From contig CAJUDZ010000029.1 of assembly GCA_910584965.1 (NCBI GenBank), forward strand, positions 1 to 38,600: a stretch of DNA of 38,600 bases, written 5' to 3'. Below, one piece after another: positions 14,686 through 22,694 of the stretch (positions are counted from its first letter, which is position 1; each line of letters begins with the position of its first letter). The position numbers and the translations under genes are program-made. A model generated the notes under the pieces. It worked only from the letters and a program-made list of their open reading frames with translations, ran no database searches and was not told the DNA's origin. The stretch is from an uncultured Lachnospiraceae bacterium. GTDB taxonomy: Bacteria; Bacillota; Clostridia; Lachnospirales; Lachnospiraceae.

Positions 14686-15660
14686 ATGGCAAAAGAAATT
14701 AAAACAATTGGGGTTTTAACGAGCGGAGGCGATGCACCGGGCATGAATGCCGCGATTCGTGCGGTCGTCAGAAAGGCGCTTGCCAACGGCGTCAGGGTAA
14801 AAGGTATTAAAAAAGGCTATCAGGGCCTGATGAATGAAGAAATCATAGATCTGGAAAAATGGTATGTTTCCGATACTATCCAGCGCGGCGGAACCATTCT
14901 GGGTACGGCCCGCTGCTCCGAGATGCGCACGGAAGAAGGACAGCAGCGCGCAGTAGAAGTTTGTAAAAAATATAAGATCGACGGTCTTGTTGTCATCGGA
15001 GGAGACGGCTCTTACCGCGGTGCGCAGGCGCTTTCCAGGCTCGGCATCAATACGATCGGCCTGCCCGGCACGATCGATCTGGACATTGCCTGCTCAGAAT
15101 ATACGATCGGCTTTGATACGGCGATCAATACCGCAATGCAGGCGATCGACAAGGTGCGGGATACTTCATCCTCCCACGAAAGATGCAGCATCATCGAAGT
15201 TATGGGAAGAAATGCGGGTTACATTGCCCTCTGGTGCGGTATCGCCAACGGTGCGGAAGACATTCTGATACCGGAGAAATACGATTATAACGAACAGCAG
15301 ATAATCAATAACATCATCGCCAACAGAAAACGCGGCAAGACCCATCATATCATTATCAATGCGGAAGGCATCGGACATTCCACCTCGATGGCCCGCCGGA
15401 TTGAAGCGGCGACGGGCATCGAGACGAGAGCAACGATTCTCGGCTATATGCAGCGCGGCGGTTCGCCGACCTGTAAAGACCGCTATTATGCTTCCATCAT
15501 GGGCGCATACGCGGCGGATATCCTCTGTGAAGGCAAGACAAACAGAGTCGTTGGATATCAGCACGGAGAATTTCTGGATTTCGACATCGAAGAAGCGTTG
15601 AATATGAAAAAGAATATTCCGGAATATGTATTTGAGGTCAGTAAAATACTTTCCCTATAA
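14686..15660 (+). CDS. pfkA: ATP-dependent 6-phosphofructokinase
   Basis: Phosphofructokinase makes fructose 1,6-bisphosphate, the committed step of glycolysis. The 324 residues match the short bacterial class. Motifs: IGVLTSGGDAPGMNAAIRAVVR (nucleotide loop), GGTILGTARC, GGDGS (105-109) whose second Gly marks the ATP-using type rather than the PPi type, PGTIDLD (catalytic Asp131/Asp133; most PfkA have Asn where Leu132 stands), MGRNAGYIAL and GYMQRGGSPTCKDR. GGGGAAGGGG lies about ten bases before the ATG. It follows dnaE by 92 bases with its own promoter. The order dnaE-pfkA is common in Firmicutes. Confidence 0.96.
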   Translation: MAKEIKTIGVLTSGGDAPGMNAAIRAVVRKALANGVRVKGIKKGYQGLMNEEIIDLEKWYVSDTIQRGGTILGTARCSEMRTEEGQQRAVEVCKKYKIDGLVVIGGDGSYRGAQALSRLGINTIGLPGTIDLDIACSEYTIGFDTAINTAMQAIDKVRDTSSSHERCSIIEVMGRNAGYIALWCGIANGAEDILIPEKYDYNEQQIINNIIANRKRGKTHHIIINAEGIGHSTSMARRIEAATGIETRATILGYMQRGGSPTCKDRYYASIMGAYAADILCEGKTNRVVGYQHGEFLDFDIEEALNMKKNIPEYVFEVSKILSL

Positions 15661-15661
15661 T

Positions 15662-15741
15662 ACGGCGAAGAGAATTTCTAAGTCTGCATAAAACGCGGAC
15701 TAAGAAATTCTACGATTTGCTTCGCAAATCTTCTTCGCCGT
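15662..15741. other. three-way-junction RNA/DNA element after pfkA
   Basis: An outer stem of ten pairs (ACGGCGAAGA 15662-15671 with TCTTCGCCGT 15732-15741) encloses two stems. The first is GAATTTCTAAGTC (15672-15684) with GACTAAGAAATTC (15698-15710), one mismatch; the second is GATTTGC-TTC-GCAAATC (15714-15730). Only four bases are unpaired at the junction. The reverse complement aligns with the element at 6245-6306. It may be a pfkA terminator, but the fold is much more elaborate than needed. Confidence 0.6.
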
Positions 15742-15766
15742 GCAGAAGCACATTATGTGCTTCTGC
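15742..15766. repeat. perfect hairpin GCAGAAGCACA / TGTGCTTCTGC
   Basis: Eleven-bp perfect stem with a TTA loop, directly abutting the three-way-junction element. A weaker relative (AGCAC-ATA-GTGCT) lies after metK. No T-run follows. Confidence 0.5.
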
Positions 15767-15810
15767 TGAATAAGAGACAATTGTGAGCTTCGTAAATCAA
15801 AATTGGGTTT

Positions 15811-15846
15811 TCCCCATATGAAATATATCATATGGGGAAGTTTTTT
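15811..15846 (+). terminator. intrinsic terminator upstream of the TrmH-family gene
   Basis: Arms TCCCCATATG (15811-15820) and CATATGGGGA (15829-15838), then AG and six T (15841-15846). It ends 21 bases before the next start codon, so it either ends the pfkA transcript or acts as an attenuator of the methyltransferase gene. Confidence 0.75.
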
Positions 15847-15867
15847 GTATTGAAGGAGAAAAACGCT

Positions 15868-16656
15868 ATGATAACGAGCCCTTCCAATAAGAATGTGAAA
15901 GAAGTCATTCAGCTTATGCAGAAGGCAAAGGTGAGAAAAGAAAAACAGCTTTTCGTTGTGGAAGGCGTTAAGATGTTTTTGGAAGCGCCGGCAGAAAAGA
16001 TTGTGAAAATCTATGCGGCGGAGAGTTTTATCAGGGAAATGCCGCCGGAATGCGAAGAAAAGCTTGCGGCGTCTGACGGTTGTCTGGAAACCGTGGCGGA
16101 CGATGTTTTCCGGAAAATGTCGGATACGAAAACACCCCAGGGAATCCTGTGTGTGGTCAGACAGCTTTCCTGTTCGATGGAAGAGATGCTTGCGGCGGAG
16201 GAACCACTGCTTGTACTTTTAGAGGACATACAGGATCCGGGCAATTTGGGAACGATTTTCCGCGCCGGCGAAGGCGCCGGCGTAACGGGCATTCTCATGA
16301 GCGGCGGAACCGTGGACGTTTATAATCCGAAAACCATCCGTTCTACGATGGGGTCCATTTACCGGATGCCGTTTCTCTATGTGGCGGATTTGAAAGAGAC
16401 TGTCGGAAAGCTGCAGGAACGAAAGATTGCCGTTCATGCGGCGCATCTGCGCGGCGCGGCCGTATATGATGAATGCGGTTACCGAAACGGAACGGCATTT
16501 CTGATCGGGAACGAGGCAAACGGGCTGCGGGAAGAAACGGCGGAATGCGCGGATGACTCCGTCAAGATTCCGATGGCGGGAAAAGTGGAATCGCTTAATG
16601 CGGCGGTAGCGGCTTCGATCTTACTGTTTGAGGCGGCAAGACAAAGACGAAGGTGA
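15868..16656 (+). CDS. TrmH family (SpoU-type) RNA 2'-O-methyltransferase
   Basis: The start at 15868 follows GAAGGAG, which excludes the longer frame from 15832 that would run through the terminator. The 262-residue protein has an N-terminal L30e-like substrate-binding domain (KEKQLFVVEGVKMFLEA) and a C-terminal knotted SPOUT domain with the three signature motifs: DPGNLGTIFRAGEGAG (motif 1), FLIGNEANGL (motif 2) and IPMAGKVESLNAAVAASILLFE (motif 3). These proteins methylate ribose 2'-OH groups in 23S rRNA or tRNA using SAM. The exact target cannot be read from sequence; the size and domain order resemble RlmB/YsgA-type rRNA enzymes. Confidence 0.9.
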   Translation: MITSPSNKNVKEVIQLMQKAKVRKEKQLFVVEGVKMFLEAPAEKIVKIYAAESFIREMPPECEEKLAASDGCLETVADDVFRKMSDTKTPQGILCVVRQLSCSMEEMLAAEEPLLVLLEDIQDPGNLGTIFRAGEGAGVTGILMSGGTVDVYNPKTIRSTMGSIYRMPFLYVADLKETVGKLQERKIAVHAAHLRGAAVYDECGYRNGTAFLIGNEANGLREETAECADDSVKIPMAGKVESLNAAVAASILLFEAARQRRR

Positions 16657-16806
16657 GATATGGCCGACGGCCGGTTTGTGCCGCAATCGTTCTCGTTTGA
16701 CAGAATTGTCCCGGAGCGGTTTGCGCTGACAAACAGGCGTGGTTTTTGAAGTGCGGCATATGTCGGATATAAGGATATAAATATAGAAGAAAGGCAGGTA
16801 CGGAAA

Positions 16807-17601
16807 ATGAAAATTGTATTCATCGGGTTAGGGAATATGGCCAGGGCGGTGATCGGAGGAATGCTTCGGAAAGATATTGTAAAGCCGGAGGATATCATCG
16901 GAACGGCCAAAACACGCGAGACGCGGGAAAAAACGGCGGCCGAATTCGGCATTCAGACGATGGAAAAAAATGCGGATGCGGCGGCCCGGGCGGATGTTCT
17001 TGTGCTCGCGGTGAAACCGCAGTTTCTGGAAGAAGTAATTCGGGAGATCAAAGATGTAACAAAACCGGATACGCTGGTCATCAGCGTCGCGGCGGGCAAG
17101 AGCCTTGCCTGGCTCGAAGAGGCTTTCGGCAGAAAAATGAAACTGGTGCGCTGCATGCCCAATACCCCGGCGCTTGTGGGCGCGGGCTGCACGGGCGTCT
17201 GCGCCGGCGAAGCGGTATCGGAGGAAGAGAAAAATTACAGCCTCAGACTCATGGAAAGTTTTGGAAAGGCAGACCTCATGCCGGAACGACTGATCGATGC
17301 GGCCGGTGCGGTATCCGGCAGTTCCCCGGCCTATGTTTTTATGTTCATCGAAGCGATGGCGGACGCCGGTGTGGCGGCGGGAATGCCGCGTGCACAGGCT
17401 TATGAATTTGCGGCGCAGGCCGTTTACGGAAGTGCAAAGCTGGTGCTGGAAAGCGGAAAACATCCGGGGGAACTGAAAGACATGGTATGTTCGCCGGGCG
17501 GCACGACCATTCAGGGTTTGCGTGTGCTGGAAGAAAGGGGCATGCGCGGCGCCGTGATGGCAGCGCTTGCCGCATGTGTCGAAAAAACTAAGAGCCTGTA
17601 A
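16807..17601 (+). CDS. proC: pyrroline-5-carboxylate reductase
   Basis: ProC reduces pyrroline-5-carboxylate to proline with NAD(P)H, the last step of proline synthesis. The 264 residues have the Rossmann loop IGLGNMARAVIGG at the N-terminus, VLAVKPQFLEEVI, VRCMPNTPALVGAGCTG, and the C-terminal dimer and active-site signature GAVSGSSPAYVFMFIEAMADAGV and VCSPGGTTIQGL. AGAAAGGCAGGT lies about seven bases before the ATG. The 150 bases between it and the methyltransferase gene contain no recognised gene or terminator, so co-transcription is possible. Confidence 0.95.
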   Translation: MKIVFIGLGNMARAVIGGMLRKDIVKPEDIIGTAKTRETREKTAAEFGIQTMEKNADAAARADVLVLAVKPQFLEEVIREIKDVTKPDTLVISVAAGKSLAWLEEAFGRKMKLVRCMPNTPALVGAGCTGVCAGEAVSEEEKNYSLRLMESFGKADLMPERLIDAAGAVSGSSPAYVFMFIEAMADAGVAAGMPRAQAYEFAAQAVYGSAKLVLESGKHPGELKDMVCSPGGTTIQGLRVLEERGMRGAVMAALAACVEKTKSL

Positions 17602-17650
17602 CAATTTTGTGCTTATTTCTGCTTATAAATTAAAGAAAATCTGTGAAAAC

Positions 17651-17679
17651 TTGACAAAGGGTAGATGTTTTGCTAGAAT
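17651..17679 (+). promoter_or_regulatory. sigma-A promoter of the SleB-like hydrolase gene
   Basis: Perfect TTGACA (17651-17656), 17-base spacer, TAGAAT (17674-17679), 71 bases before the start codon. Confidence 0.8.
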
Positions 17680-17749
17680 AATGCAAAACAATTACTTAAT
17701 ATTTTCGTAATAATTGTAACAAAGTAGAAAAAAGCGGAGGTAAGCATTC

Positions 17750-18823
17750 ATGTTAAAAGGCAGAGGCATGTTCCTTATGCTGGCCGGATGGATGATCAGT
17801 CTGGCCATGCTTTGCGGAATGAAATTAGAAGCAGCTGCGTCCGGTACGAAGGATTATCTGGATTCTTTGAACGTGGGTATTTCCAATGTGATTGAGCCGG
17901 GCGCCGATGGCAATGAAGAAGCAATCGAAGCGCTGACACAGATTGTAGAAGAAGCGGAGAAAGAAAAGTCCGATCTTGTAATGGCAGATGTACAGGTGGC
18001 GCTGAATGTACGCGCAGAGGCGTCGGAAGAATCGGAGAAGGTAGGACTTCTCTATAAGGACTGCGGCGGAAAAATTCTGGAGAGAAAAGACGGATGGACC
18101 AAGCTGCAATCGGGAGAACTGGTTGGATGGGCAAGCGATGAGTTTCTTCTTTTTGAAGACGAGGCGGAAGAGCTGGCCGGCGAAGTGGGAAATTTGATTA
18201 TACTGAACGAGGCGGAGACGCTGCGCGTGCGGCAGGAACCGGATACGGATTCGGAAGTCCTGGGACTTTTGGCACAGAATGATGCGCTGAATGTCGTAGA
18301 AGTCATGGACGATGAATGGATAAAGGTGGATTTTTTTCATGATGACGCCTATGTTCTCGCAGAGTTTGTAGAAGTGGATTTTCATATCGATGCGGGAGAG
18401 ACGATGGAAGTCATCAGACAGCGGGAAGCCGAAGCAGAGGAGGCCAGAAAGAAAGCGATGCAGGACGCGAATCAGGCGGTGATCACGGATGCGGACGATC
18501 TCAGGCTTCTGGCGGCGCTGATTTACTGCGAGGCCGGATCCGAATCATATCAGGGACAGCTTGCGGTAGGGGCTGTCGTTATGAACAGAGTGCGGAGCGG
18601 CGCATACCCGAATACAATTTCGGGCGTTATTTACGCGTCGGGGCAGTTTACGCCGGCAATGAACGGCAAGGTTGCCAGAATTTATAATACCGACATTGCG
18701 CCGAGCTGTTATACCGCAGCGCAGGAAGCGATGGCGGGCGTGAGCAATGTGGGCGGCGCCACGCATTTCAGAAGAGCGGGTAACCACGAAGGGATTCTGA
18801 TTGATAATCAGGTGTTCTGGTAA
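17750..18823 (+). CDS. secreted cell wall hydrolase (SleB-like) with two SH3 domains
   Basis: The 357-residue protein starts after GGAGGTAAG. It has a signal peptide (residues 1-29, ending LEAAASG), two bacterial SH3 domains (about 80-130 with ALNVRAEASEESEKVG, and about 145-208 with TLRVRQEPDTDSEVLG), a short charged helix and a C-terminal Hydrolase_2 domain. LAALIYCEAGSESYQGQLAVGAVVMNRV contains the presumed catalytic Glu261. The family includes SleB, a spore-cortex lytic transglycosylase, and CwlJ, but in Lachnospiraceae such proteins also act in vegetative wall turnover, so a germination role is not assured. Gene and promoter form a single unit. Confidence 0.92.
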   Translation: MLKGRGMFLMLAGWMISLAMLCGMKLEAAASGTKDYLDSLNVGISNVIEPGADGNEEAIEALTQIVEEAEKEKSDLVMADVQVALNVRAEASEESEKVGLLYKDCGGKILERKDGWTKLQSGELVGWASDEFLLFEDEAEELAGEVGNLIILNEAETLRVRQEPDTDSEVLGLLAQNDALNVVEVMDDEWIKVDFFHDDAYVLAEFVEVDFHIDAGETMEVIRQREAEAEEARKKAMQDANQAVITDADDLRLLAALIYCEAGSESYQGQLAVGAVVMNRVRSGAYPNTISGVIYASGQFTPAMNGKVARIYNTDIAPSCYTAAQEAMAGVSNVGGATHFRRAGNHEGILIDNQVFW

Positions 18824-19134
18824 AGATTGGAAAAATGCGTTCTTTCGGCCGTAGATTTATGCCGGGCCGGTAATGCCGGCACGGACTCACGGGCCGGGGG
18901 AGGAATGCTTTTTGGGCGGTGCCGTCTGCAGGCGTGCAGGGTATCGGGCAGACAGATTCAGATAACAGGATGCTTCGGGGAATTTCCGGCCGTGCGGCTG
19001 TGAATGATCCGGAGCATTTATCATTAGCGTTCTTATGGCCTGTTGAAATAATAAAGAAAAAAAGAAAGCTTTTCAGAAAACCTTGTTTCTGCCCGGATAA
19101 TATAGTAAGATAAACTGGAAAGGGGTGAAAGGTG
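18824..19134. other. intergenic region with possible structured RNA
   Basis: No gene is seen in 311 bases. A stem ATGCTTCGG (18970-18978) / CCGGAGCAT (19009-19017) with one T-G pair encloses an inner GCCG-TG-CGGC. GTCTGC and GCAGAC pair just upstream of it. A candidate promoter for the next operon is TTGTTT-N17-TAAGAT at 19083-19111. The rest shows nothing I can name. Confidence 0.35.
19083..19111 (+). promoter_or_regulatory. candidate promoter of the NfeD/SPFH operon
   Basis: TTGTTT (19083-19088), 17-base spacer, TAAGAT (19106-19111), 23 bases before the NfeD start. Confidence 0.45.
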
Positions 19135-19590
19135 ATGGCGATGTTGGATGTAAATATGACAGTGGCATGGCTGGTGATTCTTGTAATCCTGATAGTCATT
19201 GAGCTGATTACGATGGGGCTTACGACGATCTGGTTTGCGGGAGGCGCGCTGGCGGCGGCTTTGATTTCGATACCGGGAACACCGCTCGCTTTGCAGATTC
19301 TGATTTTTCTGATCGTATCGGGGCTTCTTCTGTATTTTACAAGACCGGTTGCTGTCAAATATTTTAACAGAGATAGAATCAGAACGAATGTAGAAAGCAT
19401 GATCGGAAGACAGGCGATTGTCATCAGCGAGATTAACAATCTGGAAGGCATCGGCCAGGTGAATACGGGCGGTATGGAATGGTCTGCGAGAAGCAGTTTT
19501 CATAACGTGGTATTGCCGGTCGGAACGGTTGTTACGGTACTCGGTGTCGATGGCGTGAAACTGATTGTAGAAGAAAGAAAAGAGGTTTAA
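19135..19590 (+). CDS. NfeD family membrane protein
   Basis: The ATG at 19135 (151 residues) follows AAAGGGGTGAAAGG; a GTG one codon earlier is also possible. Two to three membrane segments fill residues about 8-80 (VAWLVILVILIVIELITMGL, IWFAGGALAAALI, LQILIFLIVSGLLLYFT), and the C-terminal NfeD OB-fold follows (IGRQAIVISEINNLEGIGQV, VVTVLGVDGVKLIVEERK). NfeD proteins are almost always paired with an SPFH protein, and that gene starts two bases after this stop, so the two form an operon and probably one membrane complex. This is the short NfeD1b type without the ClpP-like protease domain. Confidence 0.92.
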   Translation: MAMLDVNMTVAWLVILVILIVIELITMGLTTIWFAGGALAAALISIPGTPLALQILIFLIVSGLLLYFTRPVAVKYFNRDRIRTNVESMIGRQAIVISEINNLEGIGQVNTGGMEWSARSSFHNVVLPVGTVVTVLGVDGVKLIVEERKEV

Positions 19591-19592
19591 TT

Positions 19593-20516
19593 ATGGAGGG
19601 ACTTTATTTTATTCTTGTGTTGCTTATTTTAGTGATTGCTCTTTTGGCATCCTGTATTAAGATCGTTCCGCAGGCATATGCGTATGTTGTAGAACGACTT
19701 GGCGCTTATCAGCAGACGTGGCCGGTAGGTATTCATTTTAAAATGCCTTTCGTAGATAAGGTGGCGAAGCGGGTTATTTTGAAGGAACAGGTTGTAGATT
19801 TTGCGCCGCAGCCGGTTATTACAAAAGATAACGTAACGATGAGAATCGATACGGTCGTATTTTATCAGATTACGGATCCCAAACTGTTCGCGTACGGTGT
19901 GGAAAATCCGATTATGGCGATTGAAAATCTGACGGCTACGACACTGAGAAATATTATCGGTGAGATGGAACTCGACCAGACGCTGACTTCCAGAGAAGTT
20001 ATTAATACGAAGATGAGAGCGTCCCTTGATATTGCAACGGATCCCTGGGGCATTAAGGTAAACCGGGTCGAATTAAAGAACATCATTCCTCCGGCAGCGA
20101 TTCAGGATGCGATGGAGAAACAGATGAAAGCGGAGCGTGAACGCCGTGAGGCAATTCTGCGTGCGGAAGGTGAGAAGAAATCCACAGTCCTTGTTGCGGA
20201 AGGTAAGAAAGAATCCGCGATTCTGGAAGCAGAAGCCGAGAAACAGTCGGCAATCCTGCGTGCGGAAGCGCAGAAAGAAAAGATGATCCGCGAGGCGGAA
20301 GGTGAGGCGGCTGCGATTCTGAAAGTACAGCAGGCTACCGCAGACGGTATTCGTATGATTCGTGAGGCGGGCGCGGACGAAGCGGTTCTGCGCATCAAGA
20401 GTCTGGAAGCTTTTGAAAAAGCGGCGGACGGCAAGGCAACCAAGATTATCATTCCTTCCGAGATTCAGGGAATGGCAGGGCTGGCGGCATCCGCAAAAAC
20501 GATTTTCAAAGACTGA
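19593..20516 (+). CDS. SPFH/stomatin-like membrane scaffold protein (QmcA/HflK-HflC-like)
   Basis: The 307-residue protein has one N-terminal membrane segment (residues about 3-22), then the SPFH domain (VPQAYAYVVERLGAYQQTW onward, including EMELDQTLTSREVINTKM and WGIKVNRVELKNIIPP), then a long Ala/Glu-rich helix rich in AEGEKKSA-type repeats, and a short C-terminal tail. It belongs to the stomatin/paraslipin group that oligomerises in ordered membrane patches. With NfeD just upstream it forms the classic SPFH-NfeD pair, linked to membrane organisation and protein quality control. GAGG before the ATG gives the ribosome binding site. A GC-rich hairpin follows the stop. Confidence 0.93.
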   Translation: MEGLYFILVLLILVIALLASCIKIVPQAYAYVVERLGAYQQTWPVGIHFKMPFVDKVAKRVILKEQVVDFAPQPVITKDNVTMRIDTVVFYQITDPKLFAYGVENPIMAIENLTATTLRNIIGEMELDQTLTSREVINTKMRASLDIATDPWGIKVNRVELKNIIPPAAIQDAMEKQMKAERERREAILRAEGEKKSTVLVAEGKKESAILEAEAEKQSAILRAEAQKEKMIREAEGEAAAILKVQQATADGIRMIREAGADEAVLRIKSLEAFEKAADGKATKIIIPSEIQGMAGLAASAKTIFKD

Positions 20517-20549
20517 GCAATAAAATAACTGCATGACAATGTATATGAT

Positions 20550-20573
20550 AGGACGGTTCTCCGGAACCGTCCT
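20550..20573 (+). terminator. terminator-like hairpin after the SPFH gene
   Basis: Arms AGGACGGTTC (20550-20559) and GAACCGTCCT (20564-20573) with a TCCG loop pair perfectly. The T-run is poor (ATTCTGG), so it may be weak. Confidence 0.6.
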
Positions 20574-20614
20574 ATTCTGGAATTGGAGAAGACTGGGAAA
20601 GGAATGTGAGTAAA

Positions 20615-21622
20615 ATGGAAATCAATTTAAAGGGACGTAATTTTTTGAAGATTCTGGATTTTACGCCGGAAGAAATAACATATATACTGGATGTAGCGGC
20701 TGATTTTAAGGAAAAAAAGAAGAAAGGAATCCCCGTGGATTTTCTGCGGGGAAAGAACGCTGCCCTGATTTTTGAAAAAACGAGTACGAGAACCCGTTGT
20801 TCTTTCGAAGTGGCGGCGCATGATCTTGGTATGGGAACGACTTATCTTGACCCGGCCGGTTCCCAGATCGGGAAAAAAGAAAGCATCGCCGATACGGCAA
20901 GAGTGCTTGGCCGGATGTATGAAGGAATCGAATATCGGGGATTTGAACAGAAGATTGTGGAAGAGCTGGCGGAATACGCGGGCGTGCCCGTGTGGAACGG
21001 ACTGACCAATGAGTTTCATCCGACCCAGATGCTTGCGGACTTACTGACAATCCGGGAACATTTCGGGCATTTACAGGGCATAAAACTGACGTATATGGGC
21101 GATGCCCGCTACAATATGGGCAATTCTCTGATGGCGGCCTGTGCAAAAATGGGAATGCACTTTACGGCCTGCACCGCGAAAGCTTATTTTCCGGAAAAAG
21201 ATCTTGTGGCGGAATGTGAGAAAATCGCGGCGCAGACAGGCGGGAGCATCCGCCTGACGGAAGACGTGGAGGAAGGCACGAAAAATGTGGACGTTATTTA
21301 TACGGACGTGTGGGTTTCCATGGGCGAGCCGGACGAAGTCTGGACGAGCCGCATCCATGATCTGATGCCTTATCAGGTCAACCGCCGCGCGATGGAAAAC
21401 GCGGGAGAAAATGCCGTGTTCATGCACTGTCTGCCTGCCTTTCACGATCTGAATACGAAAATCGGCAAAGAGATCAGCGAAAAATTCGGCATTGCGGAAA
21501 TGGAAGTGACAGATGAAGTATTCGAGTCTGCGCAGTCCATCGTATTTGATGAGGCGGAGAACCGCATGCACACGATCAAGGCCGTGATGGCAGTTACGAT
21601 CGGAATGCCGGAGAATGGCTGA
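20615..21622 (+). CDS. argF: ornithine carbamoyltransferase
   Basis: The enzyme joins carbamoyl phosphate and ornithine to citrulline in arginine synthesis. The ATG at 20615 is 12 bases after AAAGGA and is preferred to a GTG at 20606; it gives 335 residues. Carbamoyl phosphate binding motif STRTR is at 57-61 and FHPTQMLADLLTI in the middle; the ornithine loop is VWVSMGEPDEVW and the HCLPAFHD motif carries the catalytic Cys. Together these separate it from aspartate carbamoyltransferase and putrescine carbamoyltransferase. A catabolic arginine deiminase role cannot be excluded, but no arcA or arcC is nearby. It stands alone on its strand between hairpins and birA. Confidence 0.95.
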   Translation: MEINLKGRNFLKILDFTPEEITYILDVAADFKEKKKKGIPVDFLRGKNAALIFEKTSTRTRCSFEVAAHDLGMGTTYLDPAGSQIGKKESIADTARVLGRMYEGIEYRGFEQKIVEELAEYAGVPVWNGLTNEFHPTQMLADLLTIREHFGHLQGIKLTYMGDARYNMGNSLMAACAKMGMHFTACTAKAYFPEKDLVAECEKIAAQTGGSIRLTEDVEEGTKNVDVIYTDVWVSMGEPDEVWTSRIHDLMPYQVNRRAMENAGENAVFMHCLPAFHDLNTKIGKEISEKFGIAEMEVTDEVFESAQSIVFDEAENRMHTIKAVMAVTIGMPENG

Positions 21623-21673
21623 AACACAGCACTTTTCGGAAGAGGGTTGTGAAACGGCGGCGTGGAGGAAGAT

Positions 21674-22672
21674 ATGAAAACAGATAAATCAAACATTCTT
21701 GCACTTTTGCGGGACAGCCGGGATTATGTGTCGGGGCAGCAGTTGTGCGATCAGTTCGGTGTTTCCAGGACGGCGGTCTGGAAAGCGATCAACCAGTTGA
21801 AGGAGGAAGGCTATCGGATCGATGCGGTCTCTCATAAAGGATACCGCCTTTTGAAAAGTCCGGACGTGCTTTCCAGAAGCGAAATATTGAGCAGGCTGAA
21901 AACAAAATGGGCCGGAAGGCAGTTATTTTATCTCGAGGAAACCGGCTCTACGAATATAGATGCCACAAGATATGCGGAAGAAGGCGAACCCCACGGAACG
22001 ACCGTTGTGGCGGAAAAGCAAAATGCCGGACGCGGAAGACGCGGGAAATACTGGGAATCTCCGCCGGGCACCGCCATTTACATGACGATCATGCTGAAAC
22101 CGGATTTTGCGCCGGATAAGGCTTCCATGCTGACGCTTGTCATGGCGCTCAGCGTGGCGGAAGCGGTCACGGAAGCGACCGGTCTGCATGCGGGCATCAA
22201 GTGGCCGAACGATGTTGTTGTCAATAAAAAGAAGATATGCGGTATTTTAACGGAATTAAATGCGGAGATGGATTATATCCGCCATGTTGTCATCGGCGTC
22301 GGCATCAATGTCAATAACGCCGCGCCGGAAGAGTTTCCGGAAGAAATCAGACAGACGGCGACTTCTCTGAAAATCGAAACCGGGCTTTCGATCTCCAGAG
22401 CTGCGCTGATCGAGCGCGTTCTGGAACGCTTCGAACATAATTATGACACTTTTGTCACAACCCTTGATCTGCGTCTGCTGATAGAGGCATACAGCAGGCA
22501 TCTGCTGAATTTGAACGCGGAAGTAAACGTGCTGGACCCGAAAGGAAATTATACAGGGATTGCAAGAGGCATCAGCACTACCGGAGAACTTCTGGTGGAA
22601 GCGGAAAACGGCGTGATGAAGACAGTCTATGCGGGTGAGGTTTCCGTCAGAGGGCTGTACGGATATGTTTAA
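21674..22672 (+). CDS. birA: bifunctional biotin-[acetyl-CoA carboxylase] ligase / biotin repressor
   Basis: The ATG at 21674 follows GGAGGA, giving 332 residues; an in-frame GTG lies at 21662. The N-terminal winged helix (about 1-60, VSGQQLCDQFGVSRTAVWKAINQLK) shows this is the DNA-binding bifunctional type. The ligase domain has the biotinyl-AMP loop AGRGRRGKYWESPPG and KWPNDVVVNKKKICGIL, and a C-terminal SH3-like domain ends it. It attaches biotin to carboxylases and represses biotin genes when biotinyl-AMP is high. No biotin operator or biotin genes are in the window. The next gene follows by 22 bases, suggesting an operon with the small protein and dusB. Confidence 0.96.
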   Translation: MKTDKSNILALLRDSRDYVSGQQLCDQFGVSRTAVWKAINQLKEEGYRIDAVSHKGYRLLKSPDVLSRSEILSRLKTKWAGRQLFYLEETGSTNIDATRYAEEGEPHGTTVVAEKQNAGRGRRGKYWESPPGTAIYMTIMLKPDFAPDKASMLTLVMALSVAEAVTEATGLHAGIKWPNDVVVNKKKICGILTELNAEMDYIRHVVIGVGINVNNAAPEEFPEEIRQTATSLKIETGLSISRAALIERVLERFEHNYDTFVTTLDLRLLIEAYSRHLLNLNAEVNVLDPKGNYTGIARGISTTGELLVEAENGVMKTVYAGEVSVRGLYGYV

Positions 22673-22694
22673 GGCGGGAAAAGGAGGCAGTATT

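Noticed and set aside
14686..15660. PPi-dependent phosphofructokinase because PGTIDLD lacks the usual Asn
   Set aside because: The nucleotide-site motif GGDGS with Gly at the discriminating position indicates the ATP type.
16657..16806. Short ORF MADGRFVPQSF at about 16660
   Set aside because: About 29 residues, no good ribosome binding site and no conservation that can be judged.
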